This document shows positions 1 through 5,663 of a stretch of DNA of 13,497 bases, in pieces. Both the position numbers and the translations under genes were made by a program. Source of the stretch: Caulobacteraceae bacterium (GTDB lineage: Bacteria; Pseudomonadota; Alphaproteobacteria; Caulobacterales; Caulobacteraceae); assembly GCA_028291305.1 (NCBI GenBank), contig JAQGII010000221.1, forward strand, positions 1 through 13,497, given 5' to 3'. Numbering within the stretch: position 1 is the stretch's first letter; each line of letters begins with the position of its first letter. The notes under the pieces are model-generated. The model was not told where the DNA came from and searched no databases. It was given only the letters and a program-made list of their open reading frames with translations.

Positions 1-451
1 ACTACAGGTCGTCGCTCAGCACCACGAACTTCTCGGCGCGGCCGCGCAGTCCGTGGAACAGGCCGTGCAGGGCGGCCAGCTGGTCGCGGTCCAGCTCGAT
101 CAGGCGAAGCGTCGGATGTTCGGCGCAGGCGGCCATGAAGACGGCCTTGACCATCGAGCTCTTGCCGGTGCCGCGCACGCCCCACAGCAGGGCGTTGTTG
201 GCTGGCAGGCCCTCGGCGAAGCGGCGCAGGTTCTCGGCGAACCGCTCCTTCTGCCGCTCCACGCCGACCAGCAGGTCCACCGGCAGGGCGTAGTCCGGCG
301 CGGCCACGAACCGCTCGGGGTGGAGCTCGAAGCGGAACAGGCGCGCGGCCCCGAAGTCGGGCGTCGGCGCAGCCTTGGGCGCCAGCCGTTCCAGCGCGTC
401 GGCGATGCGGTGCAGCAGGGGCGTGAGGCCAGGGGGCGAGGTGTCGTTCAT
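1..451 (-). CDS. DUF815-type P-loop ATPase, C-terminal part off the window
   Basis: This is the first 149 residues of an AAA-like ATP-binding protein of the DUF815 family; the rest lies beyond the left edge. The Walker A loop is clear at residues 91-99 (GVRGTGKSS). The hydrophobic stretch ending in two aspartates at the cut end (KFVVLSDDL, residues 141-149) fits Walker B. A helical N-terminal region (about 8-25) and the motif around LLVGVERQKE (61-70) precede the nucleotide site, as is usual in this family. I chose the ATG at 451 because GAGG lies about 9 nt upstream; an open frame continues upstream to 499, but those starts have no good ribosome site. The gene diverges from yajC, an arrangement I recall as common in alphaproteobacteria. 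The cellular role of DUF815 ATPases is not established, and I infer none from the neighbours. Confidence 0.85.
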
Positions 452-566
452 GCCCGATCCTCTATCCGAGACTGCGCTCATTGCAAAAGACCGGATCAAG
501 CCCTAGCTTCCGCCAACTTTTGAAGACCCCCAACCGCCGGCTGGGGGCTGACCATCTGGAGACCCC
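452..566. promoter_or_regulatory. Divergent intergenic region, DUF815 ATPase / yajC
   Basis: These 115 bases must hold the start signals of both the leftward ATPase gene and the rightward yajC-secDF run. On the plus strand, TTGCAA at 481-486 and TAGCTT at 504-509 are separated by 17 nt and form a weak housekeeping-type promoter candidate. If it is used, the transcript would start near 516 and carry the hairpin at 527-547 in its leader. The ATPase ribosome site (GAGG) lies just upstream of its ATG at 451. This is sequence reading only; no start site is proven. Confidence 0.35.
527..547 (+). other. G/C hairpin in the putative yajC leader
   Basis: CCCCCA (527-532) pairs perfectly with TGGGGG (542-547) across a 9-nt loop, and part of the loop (CCG/CGG, 534-540) could pair further. 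The hairpin ends 10 nt before the yajC ribosome site GGAG (558-561). No T-run follows, so it does not look like a terminator. It may be an mRNA leader structure, or chance in GC-rich DNA. Confidence 0.4.
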
Positions 567-926
567 ATGTTCGGGACCCCCGCCTTCGCCCAAACCGCCG
601 TCCCCGCCGCCGGCCCCGGCGGCCTGCAAGATCTGATCGCCGGCCCGCTGCCGATGGTCGTCTTGATGATGGTCCTGTTCTACTTCCTGCTGATCCGTCC
701 GCAGCAGAAGCGGATGAAGGAGCACCAGAACATGGTCAAGCAGCTGAAGCGCGGCGACACCGTGGTGCTGTCCAGCGGCGTGATCGGCAAGGTGACCAAG
801 GTCGAGGACGTCGAACTGGGCATCGAGATCGCTCCGAACGTGGCCGTCAAGGTCGTCCGCTCGATGGTTTCGGAAGTGCGGGCGCGGTCCGAGCCGGCCG
901 CCGCCAACGACGCCAAGAACCCCTAA
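567..926 (+). CDS. yajC: Sec translocon accessory subunit YajC
   Basis: YajC is a small inner-membrane protein that binds SecD-SecF and assists the SecYEG translocon. The 119 residues match the family in length and layout: a short periplasmic N-terminus, one transmembrane helix at about residues 27-43, then the hallmark cytoplasmic start FLLIRPQQKRMKEHQ (40-54) and a basic domain with the conserved GDTVVLSSGVIGKV stretch (63-76). The Ala/Pro-rich N-terminus (AFAQTAVPAAGP) is typical of alphaproteobacterial members. A good ribosome site, GGAG at 558-561, supports the ATG at 567. The gene heads the secD-secF run, with 21 bp to secD, and is probably co-transcribed with it. The family assignment is firm. 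Confidence 0.97.
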   Translation: MFGTPAFAQTAVPAAGPGGLQDLIAGPLPMVVLMMVLFYFLLIRPQQKRMKEHQNMVKQLKRGDTVVLSSGVIGKVTKVEDVELGIEIAPNVAVKVVRSMVSEVRARSEPAAANDAKNP

Positions 927-947
927 GGGTCGGACCCACCGCTCGCC

Positions 948-2546
948 ATGCTGACCCTGACCCGCTGGAAGGTGACGATCTGCGTCCTGGCCGTACTGTT
1001 CGGCCTGCTCTTCACCCTGCCCAACGTCATCCCGCAGAAGACGCTCGACACCTTCCCCCGGTGGATTCCCCACCAGAAGCTGAACCTGGGTCTCGACCTG
1101 CAGGGCGGCTCCTACCTGCTGCTGGAGGTCGATACCGACGCGCTCAAGGCGGAACGGCTGACCAACCTGATCGAGGACGTGCGGGTCACCCTGCGCGACC
1201 AGGGCGTGGTCTACGGTGGCCTCGGCCAGGTGGGCGACGCGGTCGTGGTGCACATCACCGACCCGGCCCAGGTCGACAAGGCCTATCAGGCGCTGGTCAA
1301 GCTGGCCCAGCCGATCCAGAACGGCGCCACGCGCGACCTGGACGTCACCACCCAGCCGGGCGGCGTGATCCGCCTGGCCCTGTCGCAGCAGGCGATGCAG
1401 GCGGAGGCCGTCAAGGCGGTCGACCAGTCGATCGAGAAGATCCGCCGCCGGGTCGACGCCCTGGGCACCAAGGAGCCGTCGATCACCCGCCAGGGGGTCA
1501 ACCGCATCGTGGTCGAGGCGCCGGGCGAAAGCGATCCCGAGCGTCTGAAGGACGTGATCGGCAAGACCGCCAAGCTCACCTTCCAGATGGTCGACGAAAC
1601 CGTCAGCGCCGAGGATCAGGCCGCCGGCCGCATCCCGCCCGACGATATCGTGCTGCCCAGCGAAAACGCCAACGAAGGCCCCGTGGTGGTCAAGCGCCGC
1701 GCCCTGGTGTCCGGCGACATGCTGACCGACGCCAGCCAGGGCTTCGACTCGCAGACCGGCGAGTCGGTCGTCAATTTCCGCTTCAACGGCATCGGCTCGC
1801 AGCGTTTCGGCGAGGCCACCGCCCAGAACATCGGCAAGCGTTTCGCCATCGTCCTCGACGGCAAGAACCTGGAAGCCCCGGTGATCCGCAGCGCCATCAC
1901 CGGCGGTTCGGGCCAGATTTCCGGCAACTTCACGCCCCAGAGCGCCAACGACCTGGCGGTGCTGCTGCGCGGCGGCGCCCTGCCGGCCAAGCTCAACGTC
2001 ATCGAGCAACGCAGCGTGGGGGCCGAGCTCGGCGCCGACGCCGTGCGCGCCGGCCAGATCTCGGCGGTGCTCGGCTTCGTGGTGATCCTGTCCTTCATCG
2101 TGCTGGCCTACGGCTTCCTGTTCGGCGGCGTGGCGGTGGCGGCCCTGGTGGTCAACGCCCTGCTGATCATCGCCTGCATGTCGCTGACCCAGGCGACCCT
2201 GACCCTGCCCGGCGTCGCCGGCATGATCCTGTCGATGGCCCTGGCGGTGGACGCCAGCGTGCTGATCTACGAACGGATCCGCGACGAGGCCCGCGCCGGC
2301 CATGCGGCGATGGCCGCGGCCGACCATGGCTTCCGCCGCGCCCTGGTGTCGATCTTCGACGCCAACGTCACCACCCTGATCGCCGGCGGCATCATGTTCC
2401 AGTTCGGCGCGGGCCCGGTGCGCGGCTTCGCCTGGTCGCTGTCGATCGGCGTGTTCACCTCGGTGTTCAGCGCCATCGTGATCAGCCAGGTGCTGCTGGG
2501 CGTGTGGTTCCGCGTCGCGCGGCCCAAGACGCTCCCCATTCTCTAA
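948..2546 (+). CDS. secD: Protein translocase subunit SecD
   Basis: SecD forms with SecF an RND-type membrane motor that uses the proton motive force to complete translocation on the periplasmic side. The 532 residues show TM1 at about 9-27, the conserved LNLGLDLQGG motif (45-54), a large periplasmic domain to about 365, then five helices from about 371 to 522. The TM4 motif reads AVDASVLIYERIRDE (433-447), with D435 at the position of the aspartate essential for proton coupling in E. coli. Asn is usual two residues after it, but Ser (437) is seen here. The C-terminal signature GPVRGFAWSLSIGVF (489-503) is present. No strong ribosome site precedes the ATG at 948, so translation may be coupled to yajC, whose stop is 21 nt upstream. 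secF follows after 13 nt. Confidence 0.97.
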   Translation: MLTLTRWKVTICVLAVLFGLLFTLPNVIPQKTLDTFPRWIPHQKLNLGLDLQGGSYLLLEVDTDALKAERLTNLIEDVRVTLRDQGVVYGGLGQVGDAVVVHITDPAQVDKAYQALVKLAQPIQNGATRDLDVTTQPGGVIRLALSQQAMQAEAVKAVDQSIEKIRRRVDALGTKEPSITRQGVNRIVVEAPGESDPERLKDVIGKTAKLTFQMVDETVSAEDQAAGRIPPDDIVLPSENANEGPVVVKRRALVSGDMLTDASQGFDSQTGESVVNFRFNGIGSQRFGEATAQNIGKRFAIVLDGKNLEAPVIRSAITGGSGQISGNFTPQSANDLAVLLRGGALPAKLNVIEQRSVGAELGADAVRAGQISAVLGFVVILSFIVLAYGFLFGGVAVAALVVNALLIIACMSLTQATLTLPGVAGMILSMALAVDASVLIYERIRDEARAGHAAMAAADHGFRRALVSIFDANVTTLIAGGIMFQFGAGPVRGFAWSLSIGVFTSVFSAIVISQVLLGVWFRVARPKTLPIL

Positions 2547-2559
2547 GAAGGACGATCTC

Positions 2560-3507
2560 GTGAGCAGCTCCTTCTGGCCCCTGATCAAGTTCGTCCCCGC
2601 CCAGACGCACTTCAAGTTCACCCGGCTGGCGCCCTATGCGGCGATCGTCTCGGCCATCGCCGTGATCGCCTCGGTGACGTGCTTCTTCGTGGTCGGCCTG
2701 AACTTCGGCACCGACTTCAAGGGCGGCACCCTGATCGAGGTGCAGACCGCCGGCCCCGCGCCCCTGGCGCAACTGCGCGCCACCCTGGCCAAGGAAGGGC
2801 TGCACGATCCGCAGGTGCAGGGCTTCGGCTCGCCCAGCGCGGCCCTGCTGCGCTTCCGCCCGGCGGAGAACGCCGACCCCATGGCCGGGGTCAATGCGCT
2901 GAAGGCCAGCCTGACCAAGCAGTTCCCCGGCATCCAGTTCAAGCGCGTGGAAGTGGTCGGCCCCAAGGTGTCGGGCGAGCTGTTCAGCTCGGGCCTGATG
3001 GCCCTGGGTTTGGCCATCGGCCTGATGCTGGTCTACATCTGGTTCCGCTTCCAGCTGCAGTTCGGCCTGGGCGCGGTGATCGCCATCTTTCACGACCTGA
3101 TCCTGACGGTGGGCATCCTGTCGGCCCTGCAGATCGAATTCTCGATGACCTCGATCGCCGCCCTGCTGACCATCATCGGCTACTCGATGAACGAGAAGGT
3201 GATCACCTTCGACCGGTTGCGCGAGAACCTGCGCAAGTACAAGCGCACCTCGCTGCGCGACATCATCGACCTGTCCGAGAACGAGCGGCTGTCGCGCACC
3301 CTGATCACCGGCTCCACCGCCCTGCTGGCCCTGGCCGGCATGTTGTTCCTCGGCGGCCCGACCCTGTTCCCGCTGGTGTTCGCCATGGTGTTCGGCATCG
3401 TCATCGGCACCTATTCCTCGATCTACGTGGCCCTGCCGATCATCCTGGTGTGGGGCGCCCAGCGCGGCGACGACGAGCCGGCCAAGCCGCTGCCCGTCCG
3501 GCCGTAG
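2560..3507 (+). CDS. secF: Protein translocase subunit SecF
   Basis: SecF is the partner of SecD in the proton-driven export motor. The 315 residues show TM1 at about 24-45, the family motif LNFGTDFKGG (47-56), a periplasmic domain, and five further helices to about 300. The TM4 region is GYSMNEKVITFDRLRENL (207-224). Most SecF proteins have Asp at the second position of the N-D pair, a residue tied to proton movement, but here it is Glu 212. The start is GTG at 2560, supported by GAAGGA at 2547-2552 with 7 nt spacing; the ribosome site begins right at the secD stop. The tail is charged and proline-rich (residues 300-315), ending 4 nt before the TTG of the next gene, so the genes are very likely one operon. 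Confidence 0.97.
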   Translation: MSSSFWPLIKFVPAQTHFKFTRLAPYAAIVSAIAVIASVTCFFVVGLNFGTDFKGGTLIEVQTAGPAPLAQLRATLAKEGLHDPQVQGFGSPSAALLRFRPAENADPMAGVNALKASLTKQFPGIQFKRVEVVGPKVSGELFSSGLMALGLAIGLMLVYIWFRFQLQFGLGAVIAIFHDLILTVGILSALQIEFSMTSIAALLTIIGYSMNEKVITFDRLRENLRKYKRTSLRDIIDLSENERLSRTLITGSTALLALAGMLFLGGPTLFPLVFAMVFGIVIGTYSSIYVALPIILVWGAQRGDDEPAKPLPVRP

Positions 3508-3511
3508 CGCC

Positions 3512-3877
3512 TTGGCGGAGCTTCGCCAGCCGCCGTCGATCGACGCCTACGGCGGCGGCGGCTTCCGCGTGTCCGGCCGCAGGATCGAGGGCTCGATCCT
3601 GATCCTCGACGACAAGCTGTATTCCTGGCCGGTCGCCTCGCTGGCGCAACTGGGGCCGGACGATATCGCGCCGGTGCTGGCCGCCGGCCTGAGCCAGGTG
3701 GAGTTCCTGCTGCTCGGCGTGGGAGCCAGGGTCGCGCCGCCGCCGCCCGCGCTGCGCAAGGTCCTGCAGGACGCCGGGCTCGGGCTCGAGGTCATGGACA
3801 CCGCCACCGCCGCGCGGGTCTACAACGTGCTGGTCTCCGAGGGACGCCGGCTGGCCGCGGCGCTGATCGCCATTTAG
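3512..3877 (+). CDS. Mth938-like domain protein (NDUFAF3 relative)
   Basis: A 121-residue protein of the Mth938/Xcc1710-like (DUF498) family. Family hallmarks are the N-terminal SIDAYGGGGFRVSG (9-22), followed by GSILILDDKLYSWP (27-40), a central QVEFLLLGVGAR strand-turn (62-73), and the closing MDTATAARVYNVLVSEGRRL (95-114). The human relative NDUFAF3 is an assembly factor of respiratory complex I; the bacterial role is unproven, and I infer a link to membrane-protein or complex I biogenesis from the context. The only plausible start is TTG at 3512, 4 nt after the secF stop; no in-frame ATG or GTG lies upstream and no clear ribosome site is seen, so translational coupling to secF is likely. 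It has no transmembrane helix or signal peptide and is predicted cytosolic. Confidence 0.88.
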   Translation: MAELRQPPSIDAYGGGGFRVSGRRIEGSILILDDKLYSWPVASLAQLGPDDIAPVLAAGLSQVEFLLLGVGARVAPPPPALRKVLQDAGLGLEVMDTATAARVYNVLVSEGRRLAAALIAI

Positions 3878-3968
3878 GTCTTGCCGAGCTCAAGGCTCGC
3901 GCGCACCCTCCCCGCGTCCTTCAAGGACAGGGCATGGGCTTTTCTAGCAGACCTCAAGGGGGCGAAAC

Positions 3969-4586
3969 ATGGCGGCGCTGCTGCTGAACTTCCGCAACAC
4001 CATCATTGCCAGCTTCGTCTTGGCGCTGATCTTCATCATCGGCTACGGCATGCACGGGCCGGATCATTTCGGCCTGATCTTCTGGCAGGCGGTGTTCCGC
4101 TGGATGCACGTGGTGTTCGGCATCCTGTGGATCGGGCTGCTCTACTACTTCAACTTCGTGCAGATTCGAGTCATGCCGAGCATCCCGGCCGAGCTGAAGC
4201 CGGCGGTATCCAAGCATATCGCGCCCGAGGCCCTGTTCTGGTTCCGCTACGCGGCCCTGGCCACGGTGATCATGGGCCTGATCCTGGGCGGCTCGCGCGG
4301 CTACCTGCTCAAGGCGCTGACCCTGGGCCTGGCCGGCGGCTTCAACCCGGTCTCCGACACCCAGTACACCTTGCTGGGCGCCGGCATGTGGCTGGGCCTG
4401 ATCATGGCCTTCAACGTGTGGTTCTTCATCTGGCCGAACCAGAAGATCGCCCTGGGCATGGTGGAGGCCGACGCCGACGCCAAGGCCAAGGCGGCCAAGA
4501 CCGCGACCCTGTTCAGCCGCACCAACACCCTGCTCTCGCTGCCGATGCTGGTCACCATGACCATGAACCAGACCCTGTTCGGCTGA
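3969..4586 (+). CDS. PuuD-type (urate hydroxylase N-domain-like) membrane protein
   Basis: A 205-residue polytopic membrane protein with helices at about 11-27, 44-64, 93-109 and 137-155, and a weaker one at 185-203. It resembles the membrane domain of PuuD (Urate_ox_N family), seen in RWMHVVFGILWIGLLYYFN (44-62), the His at 47, and NVWFFIWPNQK (149-159). Full PuuD proteins are about 400 residues with a C-terminal cytochrome c domain carrying CxxCH; none is present here, and the end reads SRTNTLLSLPMLVTMTMNQ, without the His I expect in the last helix. Urate oxidation should therefore not be assumed; haem binding through His 47 and His 83 is only a possibility. A strong ribosome site, AAGGGGG (3956-3962) with 6 nt spacing, fixes the ATG. 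It lies 91 bp after the Mth938-like gene and is followed by a terminator. Confidence 0.75.
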   Translation: MAALLLNFRNTIIASFVLALIFIIGYGMHGPDHFGLIFWQAVFRWMHVVFGILWIGLLYYFNFVQIRVMPSIPAELKPAVSKHIAPEALFWFRYAALATVIMGLILGGSRGYLLKALTLGLAGGFNPVSDTQYTLLGAGMWLGLIMAFNVWFFIWPNQKIALGMVEADADAKAKAAKTATLFSRTNTLLSLPMLVTMTMNQTLFG

Positions 4587-4603
4587 CGTTCGACCATCGA
4601 CGG

Positions 4604-4634
4604 AAAAGGCCCGCCTTCACGGCGGGCCTTTTTT
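4604..4634 (+). terminator. Intrinsic terminator after the PuuD-like gene
   Basis: GGCCCGCC (4608-4615) and GGCGGGCC (4621-4628) form a perfect 8-bp stem with a TTCAC loop. Four A's upstream can pair with the T-run, extending the stem to 12 bp, and six T's follow (4629-4634). It sits 18 nt after the stop at 4586 and should end the yajC-secDF run. It separates the NDUFAF6-like gene from that transcript, unless read-through occurs. Confidence 0.93.
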
Positions 4635-4664
4635 GTTGCGCGGCTTGCGCCTATTCAGCGCGCC

Positions 4665-5399
4665 ATGCCCGACGTCGCCGCCGAAGATCTTGAGGAGACC
4701 GTCCGCCGCGCCGATCCCGACCGGTGGCTGGCCAGCCGGTTCGTCGCCGACCCGCAGGCGCGCGCCGACGTCGTCGCCCTCTATGCCTTCGACCATGTGC
4801 TGGCGCGGGTGCCGGCGATAGTGTCGGAGCCGCTGATGGGCGAGATCCGCCTGACCTGGTGGAGCGAGGCGCTGGACGAGATCCAGGGCGGCGGCCCCGT
4901 GCGCAGCCATCCGGTGTCCCTGGCCCTGGCCGAGGCCGTGCGCCGCCGGGGATTGGACCGCGCGCCGCTCGACGCCATGGTCCAGGCCCGCATGGGCGAC
5001 CTGGACGCCTGTCCCTTCGCCGACGAAGCCGAGGCCCTGGCCTATGCCGACCAGACCGCCGGCGCCCTGATGCAGGCCGCCGCCCAGGCCCTGGGGGCTC
5101 CCGCGGGGCTGGAGGCCGCGCGCCTCGCCGGCCGCGCCTACGGCCTGTCCCTGATGACCCACCGCCGCGCCATCGGCGCGCCGACGCGGCTGCCGGACAA
5201 CCTGACGCCGCGCCGGGCCGGGGCGCTGGTCGCTGAGGCGCTGCACGGCGCCCGCGGCGGCCTCGGGGCCGTGCCCGTGCCGGCCTTCCCGGCGGTGGCC
5301 TATGCCTGCCTCGGACGGCGCTACGCCAAGGGCGCGCACCTGACGGCCCTGGAGAAGCAGCTGCGGCTGGTGTGGGCGACCGCGAGGGGGTCTCTGTAA
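4665..5399 (+). CDS. Squalene/phytoene synthase-fold protein (NDUFAF6-like)
   Basis: A 244-residue protein of the squalene/phytoene synthase superfamily. Family marks include DRWLASRFVADPQARADV (19-36), YAFDHVLARV (40-49) and EPLMGEIRLTWWSEAL (55-70), the last being the characteristic G-E-I-R-L-x-W-W block. True prenyl synthases carry two DxxxD motifs that bind magnesium and diphosphate. Here the first site reads YAFDHVLARV with no paired Asp, and the second region reads ARMGDLD (108-114) and YADQTAGALM (127-136), so both pairs look lost. It therefore fits the non-catalytic NDUFAF6-type branch, whose human member assists complex I assembly. The protein is soluble and shorter than typical phytoene synthases (about 280-350). 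The ATG at 4665 has no clear ribosome site and lies 30 nt after the terminator; a short-leader or leaderless transcript is possible. Confidence 0.82.
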   Translation: MPDVAAEDLEETVRRADPDRWLASRFVADPQARADVVALYAFDHVLARVPAIVSEPLMGEIRLTWWSEALDEIQGGGPVRSHPVSLALAEAVRRRGLDRAPLDAMVQARMGDLDACPFADEAEALAYADQTAGALMQAAAQALGAPAGLEAARLAGRAYGLSLMTHRRAIGAPTRLPDNLTPRRAGALVAEALHGARGGLGAVPVPAFPAVAYACLGRRYAKGAHLTALEKQLRLVWATARGSL

Positions 5400-5402
5400 C
5401 AT

Positions 5403-5435
5403 CCGCTCATCCCGGCGAAAGCCGGGACCCAGATC
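5403..5435 (+). repeat. REP-like palindromic element, copy 1
   Basis: A 33-nt element whose core is CCCGGC-GAAA-GCCGGG (5411-5426), a 6-bp stem closed by a GNRA-type tetraloop, with constant flanks CCGCTCAT on the left and ACCCAGATC on the right. A copy at 7692-7724 in opposite orientation differs at one base, in the loop. It begins 3 nt after the stop of the NDUFAF6-like gene. Such elements are widespread between genes in Caulobacter-like genomes (from memory), where translated they give the tell-tale HPGESRDP peptide. There is no T-run, so it is not a classical terminator, but a role in 3' mRNA protection is possible. Confidence 0.85.
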
Positions 5436-5534
5436 GTACGGCGCTTAGGTTTGCTAACGACCCATGGCCGAAATTGGGAAGGTCCGCTGCTGAGTGCCTG
5501 AAACAGACCCGCAACGGGACCTGTGCCGCCGAAA

Positions 5535-5553
5535 GCACAACCGTTATTTGTGC
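5535..5553. promoter_or_regulatory. Inverted repeat, possible operator of the RTX-like gene
   Basis: GCACAA (5535-5540) and TTGTGC (5548-5553) form a perfect 6+6 bp inverted repeat with a 7-nt spacer, 111 nt before the start codon of the RTX-like gene. The right arm could also act as a weak -35 box. I do not recognise the regulator. Confidence 0.35.
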
Positions 5554-5576
5554 GAATTCGTGACAGCTTTGCCCTA

Positions 5577-5601
5577 GGAACGTTGTTCTCTCTCGGAGGT
5601 T
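5577..5601 (+). promoter_or_regulatory. Candidate EcfG/SigT-type promoter of the RTX-like gene
   Basis: GGAAC at 5577-5581 matches the -35 box of alphaproteobacterial general-stress (EcfG; SigT in Caulobacter) promoters. After 16 nt comes GGTT (5598-5601), one base from the CGTT -10 box, at the correct spacing. Transcription would start near 5608, leaving a leader of about 55 nt before the ATG at 5664. A match of this size can occur by chance. Confidence 0.35.
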
Positions 5602-5663
5602 AAAGCGCCGCCATAAGCCACATTCGCGCCACAATACACCTTGGCCGGAAGGAAGACTCTTCC

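Noticed and set aside
462..2621. 719-codon open frame antisense to yajC-secD
   Set aside because: It is a shadow of GC-rich secD. The translation is low-complexity His/Gln/Asp/Gly-rich text with no domain, while the plus strand encodes recognisable YajC and SecD.
5372..5563. 63-codon frame with AHPGESRDPD
   Set aside because: The peptide is simply the translated palindromic repeat at 5403-5435, a known source of false small proteins. It overlaps the 3' end of a real gene.
5579..5588. GAAC...GTTC symmetry as a LexA box
   Set aside because: The alphaproteobacterial LexA site is a direct repeat, GTTC-N7-GTTC. This is a short inverted GAAC-N2/3-GTTC, so it does not fit.
5436..5663. Search for a small RNA or tRNA gene in the longest gene-free stretch (5400-5663)
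   Set aside because: Apart from the repeat, the 6+6 inverted repeat and promoter-like boxes, I see no cloverleaf, no T-rich terminator and no supported small protein.
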